From the NCBI GenBank assembly GCA_965222755.1, contig CBDCUK010000001.1:372001-436000 (forward strand): a stretch of 64,000 nt of DNA, in the 5' to 3' direction. The notes beneath the pieces were generated by a model. The model was not told the origin of the DNA. It did not search any database and worked only from the letters and a program-made list of their open reading frames with translations. Shown here in pieces: positions 54,621 to 64,000 of the stretch; positions within the stretch are counted from its first letter, which is position 1; every line of letters begins with the position of its first letter. Source of the stretch: JABABV01 sp965222755. Its GTDB lineage: Bacteria; Bacillota_I; Bacilli_A; Mycoplasmatales; JABABV01. The position numbers were made by a program, and so were the translations under genes.

Positions 54621-54734
54621 TTAACCTTGTCTTTGTTTATGTTTTGGGTTTTTACAGATAACCATTATACGAGAATTACGTCTAATGATGCGACAGTCAT
54701 CGCAGATTTTCTTAACTGATGATCTAACTTTCAT
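54621..54734 (-). CDS. rpmJ: ribosomal protein L36
   Basis: 37 residues, MKVRSSVKKICDDC, then RRNSRIMVIC and HKQRQG: the zinc-binding (Cys-Cys-Cys-His) form. Start ATG 54734 with GGAGGGTCG upstream. Confidence 0.96.
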   Translation of the reverse strand: MKVRSSVKKICDDCRIIRRNSRIMVICKNPKHKQRQG

Positions 54735-54763
54735 GTTCGACCCTCCTAATAATTAATTTTGTT

Positions 54764-54982
54764 TTATGATTTGAAGCGATAAGTTATACGTCCGCGTGAT
54801 AAATCATATGGGGAAAGTTCAACCGTTACTTTATCTCCTGGAAGAATACGGATGCGATACATACGCATTTTCCCAGAAACATGGGCGAGAATAACAGTTT
54901 TGTTAACTAACTCTACTTGAAATTGAGAATTCGGAAGAACCTCAATAATCTTTCCCTCTAATTCTATTACGTCTCGTGCCAT
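54764..54982 (-). CDS. infA: translation initiation factor IF-1
   Basis: 72 residues; VIELEGKIIEVLPN at the start, AHVSGKMRMYRIRILPGD and SPYDLSRGRITYR define IF-1. It lies between map and rpmJ as in Firmicutes. Confidence 0.98.
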   Translation of the reverse strand: MARDVIELEGKIIEVLPNSQFQVELVNKTVILAHVSGKMRMYRIRILPGDKVTVELSPYDLSRGRITYRFKS

Positions 54983-54997
54983 AATTTCCCCCTAAAT

Positions 54998-55741
54998 TTA
55001 AGTTATGAATTCATAACCTTCTTTTGTGATTAAAATCGTGTGCTCAAAATGAGCAGTGATTTTTCGATTTAGCGACTTAACTGTTCAACCATCACTCATC
55101 GTTTCAGTTTGATCAGTTTCAATTTGAACCATTGGTTCAATTGCAATTGTCATCCCGGCCTTCAAAATATCACCATGATTGCGATATCCATAATTAGGAA
55201 TGTAGGGTCCTTCGTGAAGTTCCCTACCAATTCCGTGACCAGTATAATCTTTTGGTAAATGGAAACCTTGAGCTTCCACAAACTTTTGAATTGCATAACC
55301 AATATCACCTGTTTTAATGCCGTCTTTAACAACACTCATTCCAATTGATAATGATTGCTCAGTAACTTTAATAATGCGTTGTGCGCCTGCTGATATTTTA
55401 CCAACACCAACAGTAAAAGCACTATCACTATGAAATCCTTTTCAGTTAACACCCATATCAATTGAAATGATGTCACCTTCTTTTAAAGGTTTGTTATCAG
55501 GAATCCCGTGTACTAAAACATCGTTTACCGAACTACAAATTGTAGCTGGGAATCCCCCATATCCTAAAAATGATGGTTGGGCATTATTTTCTAAAATAAT
55601 ACTGTGTGAGATTTTATCTAACTCTAAAGGAGTTACTCCTGGTTTAATAGCTGCTTTTAAAGCGCTACGTACTTTTTTCAAAATACTACCAGAATGCTTC
55701 ATTAAAGCAATTTCTGATGGAGTTTTAACTTTAGTCATCAT
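54998..55741 (-). CDS. map: methionine aminopeptidase
   Basis: Removes N-terminal Met using a two-metal site. 247 residues. VHGIPD, SIDMGVNWKGFHSD (metal Asp pair), GHGIGRELHE (metal His), IEPM and the C-terminal HFEHTI are present. Two start codons in a row (ATG ATG); both lie within the adk end, an overlap of about 10 bases. Confidence 0.97.
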
Positions 55742-56396
55742 GATTTAACCTACTACCAATAATTTTTTCAAGCCCTTTTAAACTACCGTCGACCGTTTTG
55801 TTACCATCGATCGTAATTAGTTTATTCTGTTTTTGATAATATTCTATTAGTGGTTCAGTATTTTTGTAATAAGAGAGTAAACGTTTTTTAATTGCTAGTA
55901 GCGAATCATCGCTACGATGAATTAATAAAGTTTGACAATTATCACATTTACCAGGTACTTTCGGTTTTGAAAATAACATATTATAAACTCGATGACAATT
56001 AGGACAAATGCGACGATTCACAATGCGCTCAATTGTTATTTTTTCTTCGACTTTAATATATATTGCATAATCAATTATTGATTCACAAGTTACTAAATTA
56101 GCATCCAGTGTTTCAGCTTGATTAATTGTTCTCGGATAACCGTCTAGTAAAATTCCCGGAGTAACATTACGTTTCTCAATTAATACATTTTTAACTAATT
56201 GATTTGTAATTGCATCGGGAATTAATTGTCCTGATGTAATTAAAGCTTTCGCTTCTTGACCAATTTTTGTATTTTTGGAAATTTCGTTTCTAAAAATATC
56301 CCCAGTTGCTATTGATTGAAAATGATATTTTTCAATTAGCTTAGTTGCAAGGCTTCCCTTACCACTACCAGGAGAACCTAGTAATACGATTTTCAT
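55731..56396 (-). CDS. adk: adenylate kinase
   Basis: Interconverts ATP + AMP and 2 ADP. 221 residues with P-loop GSPGSGKGS, GDIFRNE, LDGYPRTINQA and a zinc-type LID (CPNCHRVY ... CDNC). The ATG at 56396 is placed by AAAGGTGATT directly upstream; a TTG six codons earlier is less likely. It lies 14 bases after secY. Confidence 0.97.
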   Translation of the reverse strand: MKIVLLGSPGSGKGSLATKLIEKYHFQSIATGDIFRNEISKNTKIGQEAKALITSGQLIPDAITNQLVKNVLIEKRNVTPGILLDGYPRTINQAETLDANLVTCESIIDYAIYIKVEEKITIERIVNRRICPNCHRVYNMLFSKPKVPGKCDNCQTLLIHRSDDSLLAIKKRLLSYYKNTEPLIEYYQKQNKLITIDGNKTVDGSLKGLEKIIGSRLNHDD

Positions 56397-56410
56397 AGTA
56401 ATCACCTTTA

Positions 56411-57760
56411 TCAAATGTTGTGTTCAACTGTTTTTTTGTCTTGTTGTTTCTTAACTGCACTATACTTGTTAGTAATTAATCGACCACGGATTTGGTTGAT
56501 AGTTTCAACCGCTACCCCAACAACGATAATTACCCCAGTTCCTCCAATCGCCACTTGACGATTAACTTGGAATAAACTAGTTTGTAGATAAGGTAGCGCA
56601 GCAATCAGCGTTAAGAATAACGCTCCTAAGATTGATAAGATTGTTACCACTCTTGTAATATATTGCTGTGTTTGTTTACCTTGTCTAATTCCAGGAATGA
56701 AAGTTCCTGATTTTTGGAAGTTCTCACTAATTTGATCGGAATTTATTACTACGTGTGCATAGAAGAACGTAAATAATAAGATCAAAGTAGAATAAAGTAA
56801 TAAACCTAGTCAATTAGTAAATTGTAAATGGGTGTTAATGAATTCGACTCATACATGTGATGATGAGAAGAATTGCGCTACTGTTAAAGGAATCATCAGA
56901 ATTGATGAAGCGAAAATAACAGGAATAACTCCGGCTGAATTTACTTTAATTGGTAAATAAGGAATCTTTTCATGATTTAAATTTAAACCTTTACCCGTTT
57001 GTTGAATTGGGATATGGCGCTCTGATTGATAAATAAAAGCAATCAGAAAAATTAAAAATAAGAACAAGAATACATAAGAACCAAATTTTAAAGAGTCAAC
57101 CAACATTGCTGAGTGACTTCCATCAACATCAACAAAGTGACTGAATGCTCCTTTAAATTTAACTGGTAGTTGAGCAACGATACCACTAAAAATAATTAGC
57201 GATACTCCATTACCTACACCTTTAATAGTGATTTGATCAGCTAACCATAAAGTTAACATTGATCCACCAGCTAACGTCGTAATAATAAAGGCATAAGTTA
57301 GTCACAATTGTGAACCAAACATTCCTTTAATACTAAAGTTAGCAGTTCCACCAACACCATTAGTTAACGCATAAGATAAAGCAATCCCTTGTATCACTGC
57401 TAAACACAATGTTACATAGCGAGTTATTTTATCAATTTTAACGCGTCCTTTTTCGCCACCTTTAGATAACCTTGTTAAATAAGGGATGACATCTGATGAT
57501 AGTAGTTGAATAATAATCGATGCTGTAATATAAGGGGAAACCCCAAGTGCTAAAATCGAAAATCGTTTAATAGCACCCCCACCTAGAGTGTTTAATAGGC
57601 CAATAAAACCTGACATTTGACCGCTAACTGCTGCGTTCATATGTGCTCCGGGAACAGTAATTGTTGCACCTAATCGAAAGATTAATAAAATTCCTAATGT
57701 AATTAAGATTCGCTTCATTAATTTTCAATTGCGTAGGACAGTTATAATTTGCCCAAACAT
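56411..57760 (-). CDS. secY: protein translocase subunit SecY
   Basis: Central channel protein of the Sec translocase, 449 residues and 10 predicted helices. LGVSPYITASIIIQLL and VNSAGVIPVIFASS with the cytoplasmic GEKGRVKIDK loop and the C-terminal GGTGVIIVVGVAVETINQI are diagnostic. Overlaps rplO by one base (TAATG). Confidence 0.97.
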
Positions 57761-58203
57761 TAGATCACCTCGATTTTTCCTCCGGCTTTTTCGATAGCTT
57801 CTTTTGCAGATTTAGAAAATTTATGTGCTTTTATAATTAACTTCTTGCTAATTTCACCATTACCAAGAATTTTTACTCCATCATATTCTTTTTTTATTAT
57901 GCCTTTTTCTTTCAAGATTGTTGGATCAACTTTATCATTATTATTAAATGCATCATTTAAAACATTAATGTTAACGATCGCATATTCTTTACGTGTAAAG
58001 TTTGTAAACCCACGTTTTGGAATACGACGATATAATGGTAATTGTCCCCCTTCAAATCCTGGACGAACTCCCCCACCACTACGCGCATTTTGACCTTTAG
58101 TTCCTCGACCGGCAGTTTTACCTTTACCAGCAGAGATCCCACGACCTTTACGTGTTTTGTTTTTACGCGCTCCTTTAGTAGCGCTTAAATTATGTAATTC
58201 CAT
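57760..58203 (-). CDS. rplO: ribosomal protein L15
   Basis: 147 residues. MELHNLSATKGARKNKTRKG, the Gly-rich GRGTKGQNARSGGGVRPGFE and GGQLPLYRRIPKRGF are diagnostic. It follows rpsE directly; the usual rpmD (L30) is not between them. Confidence 0.98.
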   Translation of the reverse strand: MELHNLSATKGARKNKTRKGRGISAGKGKTAGRGTKGQNARSGGGVRPGFEGGQLPLYRRIPKRGFTNFTRKEYAIVNINVLNDAFNNNDKVDPTILKEKGIIKKEYDGVKILGNGEISKKLIIKAHKFSKSAKEAIEKAGGKIEVI

Positions 58204-58206
58204 AAA

Positions 58207-58863
58207 CTATTCTCCTCGCCCTAAAATTTGAGCTACAGTTTTATCACGTAACTCAGCAACAGTTTTAATGTCACGAATATTTTTTAGACCTTCAAAAGTA
58301 GCACGAACCATATTAATTGGTGTGTTTGTTCCGATTGATTTAGCATAAATATTTTTAATTCCTGAAAGTTCTAGTACGATACGTACAGGTCCCCCAGCAA
58401 TAACTCCTGTTCCGGCCGGCGCTGGTTTAAGTAGAATTCTACCTGCTCCGAAAACACCGATTGAATCATGAGAAATTGTTTGATTTTTATTGATTTTTAA
58501 AGTAATTAAATTAGCTTTCGCTTCTTTGATTGCTTTTTTTATTGCATCCGGCACTTCATTGGCTTTACCAGTAGCAAATCCAATTTGACCTTTTTTATCT
58601 CCAACGACTACTAATGCACTGAAACGGAAACGACGTCCACCTTTAGTAACTTTAGTAACACGATTAATTTTTACAACTGTTTCAGAAAAACCATCATCTT
58701 TACGACGACGTGTGAATTTCTTACGTTTTTGGAAACGAACTGGCTTTTTCGAAGTAGCTCGGTCTCCTGATTGTTGTTGCTCTTCAACTTGAGGAGCGGG
58801 TGTAATAACAGTGACAGTTTTTTGAACTGGAACTGCTTCTTTTTTAATTTCTTGATTTTCCAT
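58207..58863 (-). CDS. rpsE: ribosomal protein S5, with N-terminal extension
   Basis: 218 residues, about 50 more than the family. The added N-terminus is Gln/Glu/Pro-rich, then basic (RFQKRKKFTRRRK). Core motifs VVKINRVTKVTKGGRRFRF, GVIAGGPVR and GTNTPINMVRATFEGL are intact. Extensions of this kind are seen in other mollicute S5 proteins. Confidence 0.97.
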   Translation of the reverse strand: MENQEIKKEAVPVQKTVTVITPAPQVEEQQQSGDRATSKKPVRFQKRKKFTRRRKDDGFSETVVKINRVTKVTKGGRRFRFSALVVVGDKKGQIGFATGKANEVPDAIKKAIKEAKANLITLKINKNQTISHDSIGVFGAGRILLKPAPAGTGVIAGGPVRIVLELSGIKNIYAKSIGTNTPINMVRATFEGLKNIRDIKTVAELRDKTVAQILGRGE

Positions 58864-58880
58864 ATTTGACTCCTCGCTTT

Positions 58881-59234
58881 CTAAAATTTTAATCCGTTTT
58901 CACGGGCTGCATCTGCTAACGCTTTTACAACACCGTGATATTTATATCCACCACGATCAAACACTACTTGAGTAATTTTTACTTTCGTTGCTTTTTGGGC
59001 AATTTCTTTTCCAATTACTTTTGCTCATTCAATATTACAACGCCCATTTTCATGGTTTAATGTTGTTGCACTAACGATTGTAGTTTGTGCAATATCATCA
59101 ATCAATTGAACATGAATATGTTGGTTTGATTTAAAAACATTTAAACGAGGAATATCGTGTGTTCCGGAAATTTTATTACGAATACGATGATGTCTCGTAA
59201 TACGCGCTTGACGCTTTTTGATAATGTGTTTCAT
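58881..59234 (-). CDS. rplR: ribosomal protein L18
   Basis: 117 residues. RHHRIRNKISGTHDIPRLNVFKS at the start and VFDRGGYKYHGVVKALADAAR at the end are typical of L18. The ATG at 59234 is placed by TGAGGTGTC just upstream. Confidence 0.97.
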
Positions 59235-59248
59235 AAATGACACCTCAA

Positions 59249-59788
59249 CTATTTACCAGCTGATTTCCCTTCCTTACGAATAATGTTTTCGTCTTGGTAT
59301 TTGATCCCTTTACCTTTATAAGGTTCAGGTTTACGAACTGCTCTAATTTTAGCAGCTAATTCAGTAACTTTTTGTTTATCGATTCCACTAACAATTAATT
59401 TTGTATTTGTTGGTGCATCAATTTTTAAATCTGCAGGGATTTCGATTTTAACGATGTGTGAATACCCAACGCTTAATTCTAAAATATTTCCCTTGATTGC
59501 AGCACGATACCCAACACCATTAATTTCTAAGACTTTTTGATATCCTTTTTCGACACCAATAATCATATTATTAATTAATGAGTTAATTGTTCCATGTAGT
59601 TGTTTTGTAGTTTTAATTTCGTTTCCACGAATTGTTTCTACAATGTTATCAGTTACTTTAACACTAATTAAAGTTGGTACAAATAGTGTTAATGTCCCTT
59701 TTGGTCCAGTAACAGTAACATTTTTACCATCAACATTAACACTTACACCTGTAGGTAGTGATAATTTACGATTTCCAATTCTAGACAT
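59249..59788 (-). CDS. rplF: ribosomal protein L6
   Basis: 179 residues. MSRIGNRKLSLPTGV, VTGPKGTL, GVGYRAAIKGN and the C-terminal AAKIRAVRKPEPYKGKGIKY are diagnostic. The ATG at 59788 lies 2 bases after the rpsH stop; translation is probably coupled. Confidence 0.98.
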   Translation of the reverse strand: MSRIGNRKLSLPTGVSVNVDGKNVTVTGPKGTLTLFVPTLISVKVTDNIVETIRGNEIKTTKQLHGTINSLINNMIIGVEKGYQKVLEINGVGYRAAIKGNILELSVGYSHIVKIEIPADLKIDAPTNTKLIVSGIDKQKVTELAAKIRAVRKPEPYKGKGIKYQDENIIRKEGKSAGK

Positions 59789-59790
59789 AT

Positions 59791-60186
59791 TTATCACACA
59801 TATGCTAACACTTCTCCGCCTAAATTATTGGCGCGAGCTTTTTGGTCAGTCATAATTCCTTTCGATGTTGAAATGATAGCAATACCAAACCCATTTAAGA
59901 CTTTTGGTATATTATCAGTTTTAGCATAAACACGTAATCCTGGTTTAGAGATTCTCTTAATTCCAGTAATTACACGTGTTTTACCTTTGTATTTTAATTC
60001 AAGTTTTAAAATCTGATCGATTCCTTTACCGCTTAAAGCATAATCGATAATGAAACCTTCGGCTTTTAAAATTTCCGCAATCTTAACTTTAATTTTTGAT
60101 AGCGGCATTTCTAACGTCGCTAAATGACGTTGATTTGCGTTACGAATTCTCGTAAGCATGTCTGCGATTGTATCTGTCATAACCAT
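59791..60186 (-). CDS. rpsH: ribosomal protein S8
   Basis: 131 residues. TDTIADMLTRIRNANQRH, RISKPGLRVY and STSKGIMTDQKAR are typical. The gene ends GTG TGA TAA; reading TGA as Trp gives the expected final Trp of S8, which is direct support for genetic code 4. ATG 60186 follows GGAGG. Confidence 0.98.
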
Positions 60187-60205
60187 AATATTGCCTCCTT
60201 CGGTA

Positions 60206-60391
60206 TTATCATGAAGATTTTTTAACTCCGGGTATTTGTCCTTTATATGCTAAGTGTCGAAAACAAACACGGCATAATTTAAATTTACGAATTACTGAGT
60301 GTGGACGTCCACATCGCTCACAACGTGTATAAGCACGTGTCGAGAACTTAGGAGTCTTTTGTTGCTTATTTATAATTGCTTTTCTAGCCAT
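60206..60391 (-). CDS. rpsZ: ribosomal protein S14, zinc type
   Basis: 61 residues. Two CxxC pairs (CERCG and CRVCF) form the zinc site of the short S14 form. It ends KKSSW with Trp as TGA followed by TAA, the usual C-terminal Trp of this form. Preceded by AGGAGAG. Confidence 0.97.
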
Positions 60392-60403
60392 AAATTTCTC
60401 TCC

Positions 60404-60949
60404 TTATTTCTTGAATGGGAAGCCCATTAAAGTTAATAGTTCACGCGATTCATCTGTTGAAGATGCGCTTGTAACGATTGTGATATCCATACCACGTAAA
60501 TTTTTTACTTTATCATAGTCAACCTCTGGGAAAATAATTTGTTCTTTAATCCCAAAAGTATAGTTTCCTTGACCATCAAATGATTTTTTACTTAGTCCAC
60601 GGAAATCACGAATTCGTGGAATTACAATTGTAATTAACTTATCGAAGAAATCATACATACGATTCCCGCGTAAAGTTACTTTAGCACCGATTGGTTGACC
60701 GGCACGTAATTTAAATGTAGCGATTGATTTTTTTGCTGTTGTAATTAAAGGTTTTTGACCTGTAATTGCTGTTAATTCATTAACAGCGTCATCTAATAAT
60801 TTCTTATTTGATGCAGCTTTTCCGACACCAACGTTGATAATGATTTTAGTAATTTTTGGAATTTGCATTGAAGACTTGTAGTTAAATTTTGTTTGTAATG
60901 CTGGTTTTACTTCATTGTTAAATTTAGTTTTTAAACGAATGCTTGCCAT
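60404..60949 (-). CDS. rplE: ribosomal protein L5
   Basis: 181 residues. IPKITKIIINVGVG, AGQPIGAKVTLRG, RDFRGLSKKSFDGQGNYTFG and IIFPEVDYDKV are diagnostic; binds 5S rRNA. Confidence 0.98.
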   Translation of the reverse strand: MASIRLKTKFNNEVKPALQTKFNYKSSMQIPKITKIIINVGVGKAASNKKLLDDAVNELTAITGQKPLITTAKKSIATFKLRAGQPIGAKVTLRGNRMYDFFDKLITIVIPRIRDFRGLSKKSFDGQGNYTFGIKEQIIFPEVDYDKVKNLRGMDITIVTSASSTDESRELLTLMGFPFKK

Positions 60950-60962
60950 AAAATAAATCTCC

Positions 60963-61277
60963 TTACTTTAAAACTTCATTAGTTTTTTTAGCATAACGAA
61001 CTTTTTTATTATCTACAATTTTATAACCAACCTTAGTGATTGATTCATTCTTCTTACTTCCGATTACTAAAGCGACATTTGAAACATGAATAGTGGCTTC
61101 TTTTTTAACGATTCCACCTTCAGGATTAGATTGTGTTGGTTTTAAATGTTTTTTTATAATGTTAATTCCCTCAACAAGGACACGTTCGTTTTTACGATCT
61201 GATCGTAAAACGACACCTGTTTTACCTTTGTCTTTACCGGAAATTATTTTAACTTTATCGTTTTTTTTGATTTTCAT
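60963..61277 (-). CDS. rplX: ribosomal protein L24
   Basis: 104 residues. KNDKVKIISGKDKGKTGVV (KOW motif), GINIIKKHLKPTQ and EATIHVSNVAL are typical. Preceded by AAGGAGG. Confidence 0.97.
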   Translation of the reverse strand: MKIKKNDKVKIISGKDKGKTGVVLRSDRKNERVLVEGINIIKKHLKPTQSNPEGGIVKKEATIHVSNVALVIGSKKNESITKVGYKIVDNKKVRYAKKTNEVLK

Positions 61278-61287
61278 AATTTCCTCC

Positions 61288-61656
61288 TTATAAAACTTCT
61301 GGTGCTAGTGAGACAATTTTGTTATATCCAGCATCACGAAGTTCACGAGCAACTGGCCCAAAAATACGTGTTCCTACTGGGTTTTTATCGTCTTTAATTA
61401 ACACTAGTGCATTATCATCGAAACGAATATAAGTACCATCTTTACGATTGATTCCTTTTTTCGTACGTACGATAACACCTTTAAAAATTTGACCTTTTTT
61501 AACATTACTGTTAGCTAGTGCTTTTTTAACAGTCACTACTACTACATCAGTAATATTTGAAAATTTCTTAACTGATCCACCTAAGTTGTGGATTACTAAA
61601 ACTTCTTGAGCACCACTGTTATCAGCGACTCTTAGTCTTGATTCTGTTTGAAGCAT
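61288..61656 (-). CDS. rplN: ribosomal protein L14
   Basis: 122 residues. LQTESRLRVADNSGAQEVL, GQIFKGVIVRTKKGI and RIFGPVARELRD are diagnostic. Confidence 0.98.
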   Translation of the reverse strand: MLQTESRLRVADNSGAQEVLVIHNLGGSVKKFSNITDVVVVTVKKALANSNVKKGQIFKGVIVRTKKGINRKDGTYIRFDDNALVLIKDDKNPVGTRIFGPVARELRDAGYNKIVSLAPEVL

Positions 61657-61922
61657 TATTTCACCACTTCCTCAGATTTTTTGATGATATCTAATAAACG
61701 GAAACGTTTAGTAGCAGATAATGGTCGTGTTTCAGCGATTTTAACGCGATCCCCAACATTAGCTTGATTTTTCTCATCATGAGCTGTAAATTTCTTTGAG
61801 TATTTTACTCGTTTTTTATAAAGAGGGTGGTTTTTATATGTCTCTACTAATACTGTAATTGTTTTATCATTTTTGTTTGATACTACATTACCAGTTAGAG
61901 TACGACGCGAATTACGTGTCAT
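61656..61922 (-). CDS. rpsQ: ribosomal protein S17
   Basis: 88 residues. RRTLTGNVVSNKNDKTITV, HPLYKKRVKYSKKF, VKIAETRPLSATKRFRL are typical. It overlaps rplN and rpmC by one base each. Confidence 0.98.
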   Translation of the reverse strand: MTRNSRRTLTGNVVSNKNDKTITVLVETYKNHPLYKKRVKYSKKFTAHDEKNQANVGDRVKIAETRPLSATKRFRLLDIIKKSEEVVK

Positions 61923-62125
61923 TATTTAGCCTCCTTCTTTTGTTTATCATTCATAATAGTTTTTGCACGAGCTATTTCTTTACGAATTAACTTCATACGG
62001 TGTGGCTTTTCTAATTGGCCAGTTGCTGCTTGGAAACGTAAAGTAAATAATTCTGCTTTTAAATCATTAACCATTTTTTCTAATTCAGAATTAGACTTAG
62101 TACGTAAATCTTTAATTGTTGCCAT
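61922..62125 (-). CDS. rpmC: ribosomal protein L29
   Basis: 67 residues, two-helix protein: IKDLRTKSNSELEKMV, LFTLRFQAATGQLEKPHR, IRKEIARAKTI. Binds near the peptide exit. Confidence 0.97.
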   Translation of the reverse strand: MATIKDLRTKSNSELEKMVNDLKAELFTLRFQAATGQLEKPHRMKLIRKEIARAKTIMNDKQKKEAK

Positions 62126-62130
62126 AATTA

Positions 62131-62544
62131 TTATTCCTCACCTTTCTTAACAAATTTTGTTTTAATCGGTAGTTTATGTTGTGCAAGACGTAGCGCTTCA
62201 CGAGCTACTTCTTCAGTGATGTCCGCTATTTCAAATAAAATAACTTTATCTTTAACTACCGCTACTCACTCTTCAGGAGCACCTTTACCAGAACCCATTC
62301 TAACTTCTAGGGGTTTCTTAGTTTTGGCTAAATGAGGGAAAATTTTAATTCAAACTTTTCCTCCACGCTTCATATAACGAGTCATCGCAATACGAGCAGA
62401 TTCGATTTGACGAGCAGTGATTCAAGCTCCTTCTTGAGCTTGTAATCCATATTCACCATGACTAATTAAAGTTCCACCTTTAGCTTTACCTTCGTAACTC
62501 ACACGGTGAGGACGACGGTATTTCGTTTTTTTAGGCATTAACAT
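62131..62544 (-). CDS. rplP: ribosomal protein L16
   Basis: 137 residues. The start MLMPKKTKYRRPHRV and GEYGLQAQEGAWITARQIE, GGKVWIKIFP (all Trp as TGA) are diagnostic. Its ATG overlaps the rpsC stop (TAATG). Confidence 0.98.
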
Positions 62545-63212
62545 TATTTATTACCTCCAAAAACGCGATCTTTCTTCAAGATTTCACCTTCACATAATCA
62601 TACTTTAATTCCAATGATCCCATATGTTGTATGAGCACTAGCTGTTGCATAATTAATGTTTTGTCTTAGTGTATGTAATGGCACTGTTCCTTCTGAATAA
62701 CCTTCAGAACGAGCCATTTCTGCTCCACCTAAACGTCCGGCAACTAATGTTTTAATTCCTTTAGCTCCGGCGCGCATTGCTTTACGAATCACTAATTTTT
62801 GAGAGATTCTAAATGAAGCACGATTTTCTAACTGAATAGCAATATCGTTTGCAATTAATTGGGCGTTTAATTCAGGTTTTTTAATTTCGCGAGCTTCAAT
62901 TGTAATTTTAGCATGGCGATCTTGTAAAACTTTTTGTAATTCAATAATTAGTTTTTTAGAATTAGCTCCTTGAGGACCAATTAACGCAGCTGGTTTAGCT
63001 GTATAAACATAAAGTTTTAAACTATCTTTTAAACGATCGATTACGATACGATCAATTAATAATGAACGTGAGTATTTTTTAACAATATATTCACGAATTT
63101 TAATGTCAACATGTAAGTTACGAGCGAAATCTTTTTTTGATGCGAATCATTTTGAATCTCAATCTTTATTGATTCCAATTCTCAACCCATGAGGATTAAC
63201 TTTTTGTCCCAT
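62544..63212 (-). CDS. rpsC: ribosomal protein S3
   Basis: 222 residues. GQKVNPHGLRIGINKDWDSK, a KH domain with IGPQGANSKKL, and SGRLGGAEMAR-type VAGRLGGAEMARSE are diagnostic. ATG 63212 follows AAGGAGG. Confidence 0.98.
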
Positions 63213-63213
63213 A

Positions 63214-63576
63214 TTAATTACCTCCTTTTTCTGCTAATGCGATTTTGATGTGTGATGTTCTTTTTAAAATTTCAAAAGCACGTCCATGAGCACGAGGACG
63301 GAAACGTTTCATCGTTGGTCCTTCGTTTACTTGAATATCGTAAACATATAATTTTTCGATATCCATACCATCGTTATTTGTGGCATTGGCAATTGCTGAA
63401 TTTAATAATTTTGCAATTGTTGGTGTTGCTTTTTTGTTTGTATTTTTTAATATATCGATTGCTCTTGCTATATTTTGATTACGAATTAGATCAACAACTA
63501 GGCGGACTTTTCTGGGGGCAATTCGGATGGTTTTGATTTCAGCTTTAGCTAGTTTCATATTACTTTCTTGTTTCAT
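63214..63576 (-). CDS. rplV: ribosomal protein L22
   Basis: 120 residues. RIAPRKVRLVVDLIR, LLNSAIANATNN, and the loop end GPTMKRFRPRAHGRAF are diagnostic. The first ATG (63576) has GTAGGTAG upstream; an inner Met at residue 7 is the alternative. Confidence 0.97.
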   Translation of the reverse strand: MKQESNMKLAKAEIKTIRIAPRKVRLVVDLIRNQNIARAIDILKNTNKKATPTIAKLLNSAIANATNNDGMDIEKLYVYDIQVNEGPTMKRFRPRAHGRAFEILKRTSHIKIALAEKGGN

Positions 63577-63586
63577 ATTAATCTAC

Positions 63587-63859
63587 CTACTTACTTTTCT
63601 TGTCTGCGCCGTGGCCAGTAAAACGACGTGTTGGTGCAAACTCACCTAATTTATGCCCTACCATATCTTCAGTTACATAAACCGAGATATGTTCTTTTCC
63701 GTTGTGTACCCCAAAAGTTAAACCTACGAATTGAGGAAAAATTGTTGAACGACGTGATCAAGTTTTAATAATAGTTTTTTTCTTGTTATCTTTAGCAGCT
63801 TCTACCTTTTTCATTAAGTGTCCGTCTATGAAAGGACCTTTACTAATTGATCTTGCCAT
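63587..63859 (-). CDS. rpsS: ribosomal protein S19
   Basis: 90 residues. ARSISKGPFIDGHL, WSRRSTIFPQFVG and VYVTEDMVGHKLGEFAPTR are diagnostic. Confidence 0.98.
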
Positions 63860-63868
63860 AATACCCTC

Positions 63869-64000
63869 CTAGCGATCATTAATTCTTCGTACGATCAGTT
63901 TTGAAGAATGTTTTTTCTTATTACGTGTTTTTACACCAAGTGCTTTTTTACCTCAAGGTGTTAATGGTGCTGGACGTCCGATACCGGTACGACCTTCACC
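63869..64000 (-). CDS. rplB: ribosomal protein L2 (partial, N-terminal part beyond window)
   Basis: Only the last 43 residues are in the window: GEGRTGIGRPAPLTPWGKK (Trp as TGA), the conserved end of L2, and KLIVRRIND. Upstream genes of the S10 string would lie beyond position 64000. Confidence 0.96.

Noticed and set aside
1..64000. CRISPR array, insertion sequence or rRNA operon
   Set aside because: No regularly spaced direct repeats, no transposase frames and no rRNA sequence were noticed on reading through both strands.

Overview
The window is a low-GC chromosome segment from a mollicute (Mycoplasma/Ureaplasma/Spiroplasma-type bacterium) that reads TGA as tryptophan. The code is shown directly: rpsH and rpsZ (S14) end in TGA-TAA exactly where these families normally end in Trp, and nearly every gene here is interrupted by in-frame TGA at plausible Trp positions. 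All coordinates below therefore run through TGA. Genus cannot be assigned from the sequence alone. Only four protein genes (at 6524, 32414, 34108 and 38692) lie on the + strand; everything else is on the minus strand.

Region 1 (1-6339) is a tightly packed metabolic operon: leuS (with an apparent one-base frameshift), a two-subunit class I fumarase, malic enzyme, coaD and the start of gpmI. Fumarase plus malic enzyme would turn fumarate into malate and then pyruvate, and the Fe-S fumarase fits with feoA/feoB at 44-46 kb. Region 2 (6.5-32 kb) is an accessory, surface-oriented block. It has one ABC ATPase with five ABC-2 permeases carrying large external domains (two of them a recent tandem duplication), a MATE exporter and galU, then a cluster of five paralogous multi-membrane proteins of two alternating types and a set of exported proteins with one decayed copy. 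It ends at tRNA-Ile and tRNA-Ala.

Region 3 (32.4-35.1 kb) is a two-gene restriction-modification system: a fused nuclease-methyltransferase followed by a two-repeat specificity protein, a layout like type IIB (BcgI-like) enzymes. Region 4 (35.2-46.3 kb) holds gap, a pullulanase-like protein that has lost all its catalytic residues, small membrane proteins, lipoproteins (one gene frameshifted) and feoAB.

Region 5 (46.4-64 kb) is the housekeeping core, listed here in transcription order from right to left: rplB-rpsS-rplV-rpsC-rplP-rpmC-rpsQ-rplN-rplX-rplE-rpsZ-rpsH-rplF-rplR-rpsE-rplO-secY-adk-map-infA-rpmJ-rpsM-rpsK-SDR-rpoA-rplQ, then a HEPN/Abi-like gene, the ECF transporter module ecfA1-ecfA2-ecfT, truA, and rplM-rpsI behind an L13-type leader hairpin. 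rpmD (L30) is missing from its usual place between rpsE and rplO, and a short-chain dehydrogenase sits between rpsK and rpoA.
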